From assembly GCF_014647875.1 (NCBI RefSeq), contig NZ_BMQA01000054.1, positions 1 to 41,967 on the forward strand: a DNA stretch of 41,967 nt, given 5' to 3'. The position numbers and the translations under genes were made by a program. This document shows, piece after piece, positions 8,750-16,028 of this stretch. Below the pieces are notes generated by a model. That model was not told the DNA's origin and made no database searches. It saw nothing but the letters and a program-made list of their open reading frames with translations. Each line of letters opens with the position of its first letter. Within the stretch, counting starts at the first letter, position 1. Source of the stretch: Streptomyces brasiliensis (lineage in GTDB: Bacteria > Actinomycetota > Actinomycetes > Streptomycetales > Streptomycetaceae).

Positions 8750-8791
8750 CTTCCATGTCCGCCTTCCTTTCATCCGGGGCACACTGGCCCC

Positions 8792-9646
8792 ATGACGGGG
8801 AGCGAGACGGTGGAGACGGACGACGGCGCACGGCTGTGGGTGGAGCGCTCGGGCCCGGGGGAGCCGCTGGTGCTGTGCCACGGCGGGCCCGGCCTGTGGG
8901 ACATGTTCGGGGACGTCACCGACCTGCTGGCGGACGTGACCCCGGTGGTCCGCTGGGACCAGCGTGGCTGCGGGCGGTCCGAGCGGTGTGCGGGGCCGTG
9001 GACGAGCGAGCGGTTCGTGGCGGATCTGGACGCCGTACGACGGCACTTCGGCCTCGACCGCATGGCGCTGCTCGGCCATTCCTGGGGCGCGCAGCTGGTG
9101 TTGAGCTACGCGTTGGCCCACCCGGAGCGGGTGAGCACGCTGGTGTACGTCGCCGGGACGGGCATCGGACCCGACGCCGACTGGCACTCCGCCCACCGGG
9201 CGAACTTCCGCGCCCGTCTTGCCGATCACCCCGAACGCCTCGCCCGATTCCAGGAGTTGACGGATCGTCCGTGGCTGACGGAGGACGAGGAGCGTGAGCG
9301 CGCGGTGCTCCAGTGGTCGGCCGAGTTCGAGGACCGGGCGGGGGCGCTGGAGCCTGCCCGGCGCATGGCCGACCCGTGGTTCGCGATCAACGACGAGTGC
9401 AACCGGGCCCTCAACGACGAGCGCGAGCGGGTCTGGGGCACCCCCGAGCTGTACGACGCCTGCAAGTCCCTCGACGTCCCGGTGCTGATCGTCGACGGCG
9501 CCCGGGACATCCGCCCCCGCACCGCCGTCGACTCCCTGGAGCGCGCCCTGCCCCGGGTGTGCCGGGTGATCCTGCCGGACGCCGGGCACCTGCCGTGGGT
9601 GGAGGACCCGAAGGGCTTCCGGGAGGCGGTGAGGACGGCCCTGTGA
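8792..9646 (+). CDS. Alpha/beta hydrolase, proline-iminopeptidase-like (S33)
   Basis: This is a 284-aa alpha/beta hydrolase. HGGPG (oxyanion region) and DQRGCGRS are hallmarks of the proline iminopeptidase (S33) subgroup. Nucleophile Ser97 lies in GHSWGAQ, and a VDGARD acidic residue and His266 in DAGHLPW complete the triad. Removal of N-terminal proline from peptides is a plausible role, and it lies just downstream of proline catabolism, but S33-like proteins also include epoxide hydrolases and lactonases. Its stop overlaps the GTG of the downstream acetyltransferase by 4 bp, so the two are translationally coupled. There is no signal peptide, so it is cytosolic. Confidence 0.85.
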   Translation: MTGSETVETDDGARLWVERSGPGEPLVLCHGGPGLWDMFGDVTDLLADVTPVVRWDQRGCGRSERCAGPWTSERFVADLDAVRRHFGLDRMALLGHSWGAQLVLSYALAHPERVSTLVYVAGTGIGPDADWHSAHRANFRARLADHPERLARFQELTDRPWLTEDEERERAVLQWSAEFEDRAGALEPARRMADPWFAINDECNRALNDERERVWGTPELYDACKSLDVPVLIVDGARDIRPRTAVDSLERALPRVCRVILPDAGHLPWVEDPKGFREAVRTAL

Positions 9647-10182
9647 CCACTCGCCTCCGCACGGCGCACACCGCCGACCTCACCCCGGCCGAACTCCACG
9701 CCGCCCGCGCCCTCCTGGACGCCGCCTTCGCCGGACACTTCGACGACCACGACTGGGAGCACGGCCTCGGCGGCATCCACGCCCTCGTCCACGACGACGC
9801 CGGCCTCGCCGCCCACGGCTCGGTCGTCATGCGCCGGATGCGGCACCGGGGCCGCTGGTTGCGGGTCGGATACGTCGAGGCGGTGGGCGTACGGCCCGAC
9901 GCGCGCCGCAGCGGTCATGGCGGCCGCGTGATGGGCGCGCTGGAGAGGGTCGTCGACCGGGCGTACGACCTCGGTGCCCTGTCGGCGAGCGAGGACGGCG
10001 CCCGGCTGTACGGGACCCGGGGCTGGCAGGTGTGGCCCGGCCGGATCAGCGCCCTCTCCCCGGACGGACCCGTCCACCTGCGCGACGAGGAGGGCGACCT
10101 CCATGTGTGGCCCGCCCTCGCCGGACCACTCGACCCCGCGCACGAGCTGCTCTTCGACTGGCGTGACGGGGACGTGCTCTGA
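9643..10182 (+). CDS. GNAT acetyltransferase resembling AAC(2')-I aminoglycoside N-acetyltransferase
   Basis: This 179-aa GNAT-fold protein begins at GTG 9643, overlapping the upstream stop. Several blocks match, from memory, the AAC(2')-I family of chromosomal aminoglycoside 2'-N-acetyltransferases found in mycobacteria and Providencia: the early DWEHGLGGIHALV, the acetyl-CoA-binding region VGYVEAVGVRPDARRSGHGG, LGALSASEDGARLYGTRGW, and a C-terminal ELLFDWRDGDVL. Those enzymes acetylate the 2'-amino group of aminoglycosides using acetyl-CoA. The natural substrate here is unknown. In this coupled context a housekeeping or self-protection role is as likely as clinical-type resistance. Family assignment is good; the function is inferred. 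Confidence 0.8.
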   Translation: MTTRLRTAHTADLTPAELHAARALLDAAFAGHFDDHDWEHGLGGIHALVHDDAGLAAHGSVVMRRMRHRGRWLRVGYVEAVGVRPDARRSGHGGRVMGALERVVDRAYDLGALSASEDGARLYGTRGWQVWPGRISALSPDGPVHLRDEEGDLHVWPALAGPLDPAHELLFDWRDGDVL

Positions 10183-10485
10183 CTCTGGGCCGGGCCGAGA
10201 AAACGCAGGTCACAGCGGTGAGGCCCGAAGTGCCGTCTCAGATAGTAGGAAGTCCGACTAATTGTAGAGACAGAAGCGCGCTCCTCGCTTAACTTTGTAG
10301 GAGCCGAACGTCTCGCTCGATCAAGCGAATGGCGGTCGTGAGCCGGGCCCCGTGCAGGCAACCCCTGCGGCACCGCTCCCCGCCCGACTGGGGGCACCTC
10401 CCACGCGTCAAGCAGTGGGGAGTCTCGTAACCCTTTTTCTCCGCACCTTTTCCCGCACCCAGGTGTGTCGAAGGAGTCGATTTCC
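10183..10485 (+). other. 303-nt non-coding region upstream of the 43-aa gene
   Basis: No gene is seen. The stretch at 10240-10300 is locally AT-richer than its surroundings, so promoters are likely here. A 16-nt near-palindrome (TCGCTCGATCAAGCGA, 10313-10328) and a CTCCCAC/GTGGGGAG inverted repeat (10398-10422, one bulge) follow, the latter resembling a common Streptomyces intergenic sequence. A T-rich patch (CCCTTTTTCT) lies at 10431-10440. Confidence 0.4.
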
Positions 10486-10617
10486 ATGGCCGAGACGACC
10501 GTCCGCCGCCGAGTCCGCCACGTCTCCCGCACGAGCGAGTCCGACCGCAAGAACGCCGCCGCAGCCCTCCAGCGCGCCCTCGACCGCCGTGACAACGGGG
10601 GCGAGACCGGCCACTGA
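10486..10617 (+). CDS. Small basic protein of unknown function (43 aa)
   Basis: A short frame begins at ATG 10486 with AAGGAG at 10471-10476 upstream and ends at TGA 10615-10617. The product is rich in Arg (starting MAETTVRRRVRHVSRTSE) with an amphipathic middle (SDRKNAAAALQRALDRRD) and no signal peptide, so it may be a nucleic-acid- or protein-binding peptide; I do not recognise a family. Codon third positions are GC-rich as in neighbouring genes, and the long upstream region suggests its own promoter. A terminator hairpin follows. It is probably real, but its function is not inferable. Confidence 0.65.
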   Translation: MAETTVRRRVRHVSRTSESDRKNAAAALQRALDRRDNGGETGH

Positions 10618-10642
10618 GCCGGCGCGCGCCGCTGATCCGGGA

Positions 10643-10665
10643 GCCGCACCCGCACGGGGTGCGGC
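10643..10665. terminator. Bidirectional terminator hairpin
   Basis: GCCGCACCC (10643-10651) pairs perfectly with GGGTGCGGC (10657-10665) around a 5-nt loop, in the gap between the convergent 43-aa gene and the phosphatase gene. Confidence 0.6.
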
Positions 10666-10671
10666 GCGGTC

Positions 10672-12273
10672 TCACCGGCCGCGCCGCACCTCGAAGTGAT
10701 CGATCCGCCTGCCGCTCTGCGCCAGCGCGGACACCCTCAGTCTCGGGGACGTACCCGCCTCCGCCTCCACCGAGAGGAAGGAGAAGCCGGTGTACCGCAC
10801 CCGTGACCACTCGACGGACTCGGGCTCGGACGTCCGGTTCTTCGTCCAGTGGAAGCTCTTGACCGCGTCGTGCCGGGTGGCATGACCCTCGTAGCTGTCC
10901 TCGACACCCGAGGGGAACCCGTACAGGTCCCGGCCGCCGCCGCCCGCCGTGACGTACACGATCCCGTCCCGCGTCGGATCCGTCTCCGCGCCGACCGGCA
11001 CCGCCCGGCCCACCTCGCCGTCGCGCACGGCGTCCGTCCGCTCGTACACATGGTTGTGCCCGTTGATCACCAGGTCCACCTGGTGCTTCGCGAACAGCGG
11101 CAGCCACTCCGCGCGGATCCCGCCGTCCGAGGCGTGCTGCGACGTCGAGTAGGCGCAGTGGTGGAAGAAGACGACCACGAAGTCGACGTCGGCCGCCGCG
11201 CGCAGCTCGCCGAGCCTGCGGTCCAGCCACTGTGTCTGCCGGCCGCCCGTGTAGCCGAGGTTGGCGGGGATCTCGTACGACACGTCGTTCGCGTCCAGCG
11301 CCACGAAGCCGACGTTGCCGTACGTGAACGCGTAGACGCCCGGCGCCGCGTGCGGGTCGAAGCCGCTGTCGGGCAGGGAGAAGCGGGCGAGCTGGCCGCC
11401 GTAGCCGTCCGGTGAGTACCAGGCCTCCATGTCGTGGTTGCCGGTGGTCACCATCCACGGCACCGACTTCGCCACCGGCTCGGTCTGCTTCAGGAACAGG
11501 TCCCAGAACTGGGGGTCGTAGCCGTCCGAGGTCTTGCCTGAGCCGTTGACGTTCGCGTAGCAGATGTCGCCCGCGTGCAGATGGAAGGCCGGCTTCTGGC
11601 GCAGCAGCACATGGTCGTTGGCATTCGCGGCCGCGGAGACGCCCTGGTCGCCGAAGGCCGTGAAGACGAAGCGCTCCGGGGTCGCGGGCGCCGTACGGAA
11701 GGACGCGATGCCCGCGCGGTGCGCCGGGGTCGCCGGGTCCCAGCCGTCGTGGCCGACGCCGTAGTAGTACGTCGTGCCGGGACGCAGGCCGTCCAGGGCC
11801 GCGTGCACGTAGTACTGCTCGATCGCCGGCCGCACGCCCTGCACCCCCGGGGTGTACAGGTTGCGCACCTCGGCCGGGATCCGCCGGCCGAGGTCGTCGG
11901 GCCGCAACCCGACCCGTACGTACGGCTGTTTGACCGCGAACGGCACCTGCCACGAGATCCGCATCCGGGTCTTCGGGTCGGCGCCGAAGGCGAGATGGCG
12001 GCCGAAGGGGGCGACGGCGGAGCCCGCGACGTGCGAGGTCGCCGGGGCCGGGCTCGCCGTGGCGCCGGAGGAGCGCGCACCGGACGACCCCGAGCAGCCG
12101 GTGAGCAGCCCGCCGGCCACCGCGCCCGCGGTCACCAGCGTCCGGCGCCGGGTGAACCGGGTGCGCAGATACTCGTACTGCTCGGCCATGCTCATCCGCC
12201 GGGCGAGGTGCGGTGGGATGCCGACGTCAGGGACGGGGGGTTCGGGGGGTGTCCCTCTGGAAAACACAGCCAT
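10672..12273 (-). CDS. Exported purple-acid-phosphatase-like metallophosphoesterase
   Basis: The protein has 533 aa. A long N-terminal stretch leads to TRRRTLVTAGAVAGGLLTGC, which combines a twin-arginine signal with a lipobox cysteine, so it is probably a Tat-exported lipoprotein. An N-terminal Fn3-like domain (about 90-200, ending GLRPGTTYYYGV) is followed by the metallophosphoesterase core with all purple acid phosphatase blocks: FGDQG, GDICY, GNHD, VVFFHH and NGHNHVYER. Two-metal phosphate ester hydrolysis outside the cell is expected, perhaps for phosphate scavenging. I chose the ATG at 12273; in-frame starts further upstream would run back through the leuB promoter region into leuB itself. 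It is divergent from leuB; no PHO box was recognised. Confidence 0.88.
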   Translation of the reverse strand: MAVFSRGTPPEPPVPDVGIPPHLARRMSMAEQYEYLRTRFTRRRTLVTAGAVAGGLLTGCSGSSGARSSGATASPAPATSHVAGSAVAPFGRHLAFGADPKTRMRISWQVPFAVKQPYVRVGLRPDDLGRRIPAEVRNLYTPGVQGVRPAIEQYYVHAALDGLRPGTTYYYGVGHDGWDPATPAHRAGIASFRTAPATPERFVFTAFGDQGVSAAANANDHVLLRQKPAFHLHAGDICYANVNGSGKTSDGYDPQFWDLFLKQTEPVAKSVPWMVTTGNHDMEAWYSPDGYGGQLARFSLPDSGFDPHAAPGVYAFTYGNVGFVALDANDVSYEIPANLGYTGGRQTQWLDRRLGELRAAADVDFVVVFFHHCAYSTSQHASDGGIRAEWLPLFAKHQVDLVINGHNHVYERTDAVRDGEVGRAVPVGAETDPTRDGIVYVTAGGGGRDLYGFPSGVEDSYEGHATRHDAVKSFHWTKNRTSEPESVEWSRVRYTGFSFLSVEAEAGTSPRLRVSALAQSGRRIDHFEVRRGR

Positions 12274-12370
12274 GGGGGTGAAGTTCCCAGCGGAGCCCAA
12301 CAGCCTTCCTACATCTGGGTGAACACAGGTCGAACCAAGGTCACCGTCACCCGTAGGAGTGCCCTCCCCT

Positions 12371-12406
12371 TGTCCGTATGGCGGACACCCCATGTCATCC
12401 CATGGG
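12371..12406 (+). promoter_or_regulatory. Tandem dyad symmetries upstream of leuB
   Basis: TGTCCGTATGGCGGACA (12371-12387; arms TGTCCG/CGGACA, 5-nt centre) is immediately followed by CCCATG-TCATCC-CATGGG (12389-12406), just ahead of the GAGGAG ribosome-binding site. The first looks like a protein operator, the second like a leader hairpin or second operator. An IclR-type leucine regulator (NdgR/LtbR/AreB group) is a candidate binder, not verified. Confidence 0.5.
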
Positions 12407-12426
12407 ACGAGGAGTAGGGTGCCGAC

Positions 12427-13470
12427 ATGTCTCGCAGCATCAATCTCGCAGTGATTCCCGGTGACGGCATCGGCCAGGAGGTCGTGGCCGAGGGTCTCAA
12501 GGTCCTCTCCGCCGTCCTTCCGCAGGATGTGAAGCTGGAGACCAAGGAGTACGACTTCGGCGCCAAGCGCTACCACGCCACCGGTGAGACCCTCACCGAT
12601 GCCGACCTCGCCGGCCTGAAGCAGCACGACGCCATCCTGCTCGGCGCCATCGGCGACCCGTCGGTCCCGTCCGGCGTCCTCGAGCGCGGCTTCCTGCTCA
12701 AGCTCCGCTTCGCCTTCGACCACCACGTCAACCTGCGGCCGTCGAAGCTGCTGCCGGGTGTGGCGACCCCGCTCGCCGGCCAGCCCGAGATCGACTTCGT
12801 CGTGGTCCGCGAGGGCACCGAGGGTCCGTACACCGGCAACGGCGGCACCATCCGCAAGGGCACCGAGCACGAGGTCGCCACCGAGGTCTCCGTCAATACG
12901 GCCTTCGGTGTCGAGCGCGTGGTCCGCGACGCCTTCGCCCGCGCCCAGGCCCGCCCGCGCAAGAAGCTCACGCTGGTCCACAAGAACAACGTGCTGACCT
13001 TCGCCGGTCACCTGTGGACGAATGTCTTCAACAAGGTGGCCGCGGAGTACCCCGAGGTCGAGACCGACTACATCCACGTCGACGCGGCGACGATCTACCT
13101 CGTCACCCAGCCCGAGCGGTTCGACGTGATCGTCACCGACAACCTCTTCGGCGACATCATCACCGACCTCGCCGCGGCCGTCTCCGGCGGCATCGGCGTC
13201 GCCGCGAGCGGGAACATCAACCCGTCCGGCGAGTTCCCCTCGATGTTCGAGCCCGTGCACGGCTCGGCGCCGGACATCGCCGGCCAGGGCAAGGCCGACC
13301 CCACGGCCACGGTCCTGTCCGTCTCCCTCCTGCTGCGCCACCTCGGCTACGACACGGAGGCGGCACGTATCGAGGACGCCGTCTCCGCGGACCTCGCGGA
13401 GCGCGGCGACAAGCCCGCCCGCAGCACCTCGGAGATCGGCGACGCGCTCTCCGTACGAGTAGCCGGCTGA
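12427..13470 (+). CDS. leuB: 3-isopropylmalate dehydrogenase
   Basis: This is a 347-aa NAD-dependent beta-decarboxylating dehydrogenase that converts 3-isopropylmalate to 2-oxoisocaproate, the third dedicated step of leucine synthesis. It opens with AVIPGDGIGQEVV. The substrate/metal segment ERGFLLKLRFAFDHHVNLRPSKL, VVREGTEGPYTGNGG, VDAATIYLV and TDNLFGDIITDLAAAVSGGIGVAASGNI (Mg-binding Asp residues) are intact, and EPVHGSAPDIAGQGKADPTA is the NAD-binding region. Length and motifs fit the high-GC Gram-positive LeuB group. The ATG is preceded by GAGGAGTAGGG. It is divergent from the phosphatase and upstream of ilvE on the same strand, with a terminator between. Confidence 0.96.
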   Translation: MSRSINLAVIPGDGIGQEVVAEGLKVLSAVLPQDVKLETKEYDFGAKRYHATGETLTDADLAGLKQHDAILLGAIGDPSVPSGVLERGFLLKLRFAFDHHVNLRPSKLLPGVATPLAGQPEIDFVVVREGTEGPYTGNGGTIRKGTEHEVATEVSVNTAFGVERVVRDAFARAQARPRKKLTLVHKNNVLTFAGHLWTNVFNKVAAEYPEVETDYIHVDAATIYLVTQPERFDVIVTDNLFGDIITDLAAAVSGGIGVAASGNINPSGEFPSMFEPVHGSAPDIAGQGKADPTATVLSVSLLLRHLGYDTEAARIEDAVSADLAERGDKPARSTSEIGDALSVRVAG

Positions 13471-13512
13471 CCCGCCGCGCCGCGAAACCTTTCGAAGCCG
13501 TCGGGTAGCTCA

Positions 13513-13550
13513 GGCGCCCGGCGGCTTCCCCATGTCCCCCGCCGGGTGCC
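13513..13550 (+). terminator. Terminator-like hairpin after leuB
   Basis: GGCGCCCGGCGG (13513-13524) pairs with CCGCCGGGTGCC (13539-13550) apart from one G.T wobble, with a 14-nt loop, 43 nt after the leuB stop. Confidence 0.6.
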
Positions 13551-13721
13551 ACCATCGACCCCTGGGCCGCATTCACCCCGATTCCTTCTGTCCCTGCCGC
13601 CGCGCGATAATCGAACGCGGAGCCGCGGAATGAGGGAAAGCTCGGACGTCCTAGCACAGGCCACCGGCCGTGCGGGGCTGAGCGCGGCCCGTCACACACA
13701 ACCGGTGAAGGACAACCACTC

Positions 13722-14813
13722 ATGACGACGCCCACGATCGAGCTCAAGCCCTCCGCCCGTCCGACCTCCGCCGGCGAGCGCGAGGCGATCCTGGCCAACC
13801 CCGGCTTCGGCCGCCACTTCACCGATCACATGGTGACGATCAAGTGGACGGAGGGCCGGGGCTGGCACGACGGCCAGCTCGTTCCGTACGCGCCGATCCC
13901 CCTCGACCCGGCGACCAACGTCCTGCACTACGCCCAGGAGATCTTCGAGGGCCTCAAGGCCTACCGCCGCCCCGACGGCTCCGTGGCCACCTTCCGCCCG
14001 GACCAGAACGCCAAGCGCTTCCAGCGGTCCGCCAAGCGCCTGGCCATGCCCGAGCTGCCGGTCGAGACGTTCATCGAGGCCTGCGACGCCCTCGTCGGCC
14101 AGGACAAGGACTGGGTGCCCGCGCACGGCGGCGAGGAGTCCCTCTACCTACGCCCCTTCATGATTGCGACGGAGGTCGGCCTGGGCGTCAAGCCGGCCAA
14201 CGAGTACCTCTTCCTGGTCATCGCCTCCCCGGCCGGCGCCTACTTCGCCGGCGGTGTGAAGCCGGTCTCCATCTGGGTCTCCGAGGACCGCGTCCGCGCC
14301 GTCCCCGGCGGCATGGGCGACGCCAAGACGGGCGGCAACTACGCGGCCTCCCTCCTCGCCCAGGCCGAGGCCGCCACCCACGACTGCGACCAGGTCTGCT
14401 ACCTCGACGCGGTCGAGCACCAGTGGGTCGAGGAACTCGGCGGCATGAACCTGTACTTCGTGTACGGCGACCGGATCGTCACCCCCACCCTCACCGGCTC
14501 CATCCTCGAGGGCGTCACACGCGACTCCCTCCTCACGGTCGCCCGCGACCTCGGCTACACGGCGGAAGAGGGCCGGATCTCCCTCGACCAGTGGCAGCGC
14601 GACTCCGAGGACGGCACCCTCACCGAGGTCTTCGCCTGCGGCACCGCGGCCGTCATCACCCCGGTCGGCACGGTCAAGCGCAGCACCGGCGCCGAGTGGA
14701 AGCAGTCCGGCGGCGAGACCGGCGAGGCCACGGCCCGCCTCCGCCAGGCCCTCCTCGACATCCAGCGCGGCATCACCGAGGACAAGCATGGCTGGATGCA
14801 CCCGCTGGGCTGA
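13722..14813 (+). CDS. ilvE: Branched-chain amino acid aminotransferase
   Basis: This 363-aa class IV PLP transaminase performs the final reversible amination of the keto acids of leucine, isoleucine and valine with glutamate as donor. PLP-binding Lys202 lies in GGMGDAKTGGNYAASL. HYAQEIFEGLKAYR, LYLRPFMIATE, the GITRD-like EGVTRDSLLTVARDLG and EVFACGTAAVITPVG are family landmarks. The size is that of the class II (fold IV) long BCAT used by actinobacteria. GAAGGAC precedes the ATG. About 250 nt separate it from leuB, including a terminator, so it likely has its own promoter near 13600-13700. A perfect terminator follows. Confidence 0.95.
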   Translation: MTTPTIELKPSARPTSAGEREAILANPGFGRHFTDHMVTIKWTEGRGWHDGQLVPYAPIPLDPATNVLHYAQEIFEGLKAYRRPDGSVATFRPDQNAKRFQRSAKRLAMPELPVETFIEACDALVGQDKDWVPAHGGEESLYLRPFMIATEVGLGVKPANEYLFLVIASPAGAYFAGGVKPVSIWVSEDRVRAVPGGMGDAKTGGNYAASLLAQAEAATHDCDQVCYLDAVEHQWVEELGGMNLYFVYGDRIVTPTLTGSILEGVTRDSLLTVARDLGYTAEEGRISLDQWQRDSEDGTLTEVFACGTAAVITPVGTVKRSTGAEWKQSGGETGEATARLRQALLDIQRGITEDKHGWMHPLG

Positions 14814-14821
14814 CGCACCCA

Positions 14822-14852
14822 GAACGGGCGGCCCCACACCGGCCGCCCGTTC
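14822..14852 (+). terminator. Perfect 12-bp terminator after ilvE
   Basis: GAACGGGCGGCC (14822-14833) is perfectly complementary to 14841-14852 with a 7-nt loop, beginning 8 nt past the ilvE stop. Confidence 0.8.
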
Positions 14853-14944
14853 GACGCGTATCGGCTGCCCGGCGCGGGTATCCACTGAATCCGCGGGGGA
14901 TCGTGCCTTCCCGCACGTGCGGACACGACGGGGGAGGAGCGCGG

Positions 14945-16015
14945 GTGAACGGGTCGCCGATACCGCGGCTGCGCTGGCTGATGCGGGCGTTACGGACCCC
15001 GCGGCGCCCGCAGAGCCTGACCGTGCTGGTACTGCTCGCGGCCGTCGCCGGAGTACTGCTGTGGCGGGCCGCCTCCATGGAGAGCTACGGCCAGAACCTG
15101 GCCCTCAACCTGGGCACCGACCTCGTCGGCGTCGTCATCACCGTCTTCGTGATCGGCCCGCTGATCTCCCGGGCCCAGGAGGGCCGGGTCAGGGAGCACA
15201 CCCGGCTCGACTACGAGTGGTTCAGCGCCCAGGTCTACGGCTCCACGTCCAACGTGAAGGTGCTGGACACCTTCTCCAACCTGTTCGGCCCGCAGTACTC
15301 CGAACGTCTCTTCCGCGGTGTCCGCTCCGCCACCGCGCACGGCGCCCGGGTGCAGATCCTGCTGCTCGACCCCGACTCCCTCGCCGTCATACTGCGCGGA
15401 CGCGAACTGGGCGAGCAGAGCGCCGACATCCGCCGCGACATCCTGCGCAACCTGCGCACGCTCAGCCAGTTCGCGCGCCGGCTCGACGACGCCTCCCAGC
15501 AGTTCCTGGAGGTCCGGCTCTGTTCGACCTCGCCCGGTGTGACGCTCTACCGCTGGGACGAGCGCTCCCTGGTCTCCTTCCTCACCGTAGGCCGCCTGTC
15601 CGGCGAGGGCGTGCAGCTCGAGGTCGCCGTGCGTTCCCCGCTCGGCGCGTTCGTGGAACAGAGGTTCGACGAGCTGTGGCAGCAGAGCAAGCCGATGGAG
15701 CGGTTCACCCATCTGCCGCTGACCCTGGTCGACGCCACCGACGGCCGCCGCGAGTTCAGCTGCCGCTTCGTCCACGTCGACGAATGCCTGTACGTCGCCG
15801 GGCACGACCTGGTGTCGTACATGGCACGCCACCGCCTCGATCAACTCTCCGCGTACAGTGAGGCCTTGGCTGTTCCGGACACCGCCCATGAACTGCTCGT
15901 CGTCGACGACGAGACAGAGCTGCACGGGCTGCTCACCCAGCACTTCGCGGAGAAGTACGATGCGTCGGCGACCGCATTCGTCGAATTGCGGCCGGCGGTC
16001 CTGGTCACGGAATGA
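14945..16015 (+). CDS. Membrane-anchored protein with PLD-like cytosolic domain, unknown function
   Basis: The protein has 356 aa. Two hydrophobic segments near the N-terminus (LTVLVLLAAVAGVLLW, about 26-42, and NLGTDLVGVVITVFVIGPLI, about 57-77) anchor a large soluble domain. Its start resembles segments of phospholipase-D-superfamily or DUF5919-type domains (VKVLDTFSNLF...HGARVQILLLDPDS), a resemblance from memory; no full HKD motif is present, so catalysis is doubtful. The C-terminal half includes FVHVDECLYVAGHDLVSY. The GTG at 14945 has GGAGG at 14933-14937. It ends 13 nt before the KamA-like gene, so the pair is probably one operon and may act together. I do not recognise a described function. 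Confidence 0.75.
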   Translation: MNGSPIPRLRWLMRALRTPRRPQSLTVLVLLAAVAGVLLWRAASMESYGQNLALNLGTDLVGVVITVFVIGPLISRAQEGRVREHTRLDYEWFSAQVYGSTSNVKVLDTFSNLFGPQYSERLFRGVRSATAHGARVQILLLDPDSLAVILRGRELGEQSADIRRDILRNLRTLSQFARRLDDASQQFLEVRLCSTSPGVTLYRWDERSLVSFLTVGRLSGEGVQLEVAVRSPLGAFVEQRFDELWQQSKPMERFTHLPLTLVDATDGRREFSCRFVHVDECLYVAGHDLVSYMARHRLDQLSAYSEALAVPDTAHELLVVDDETELHGLLTQHFAEKYDASATAFVELRPAVLVTE

Positions 16016-16028
16016 GGCGCCCGCACAG

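Noticed and set aside
12274..13341. Upstream extension of the phosphatase reading frame
   Set aside because: The extension is antisense to leuB; the phosphatase Tat/lipoprotein signal starts after ATG 12273.
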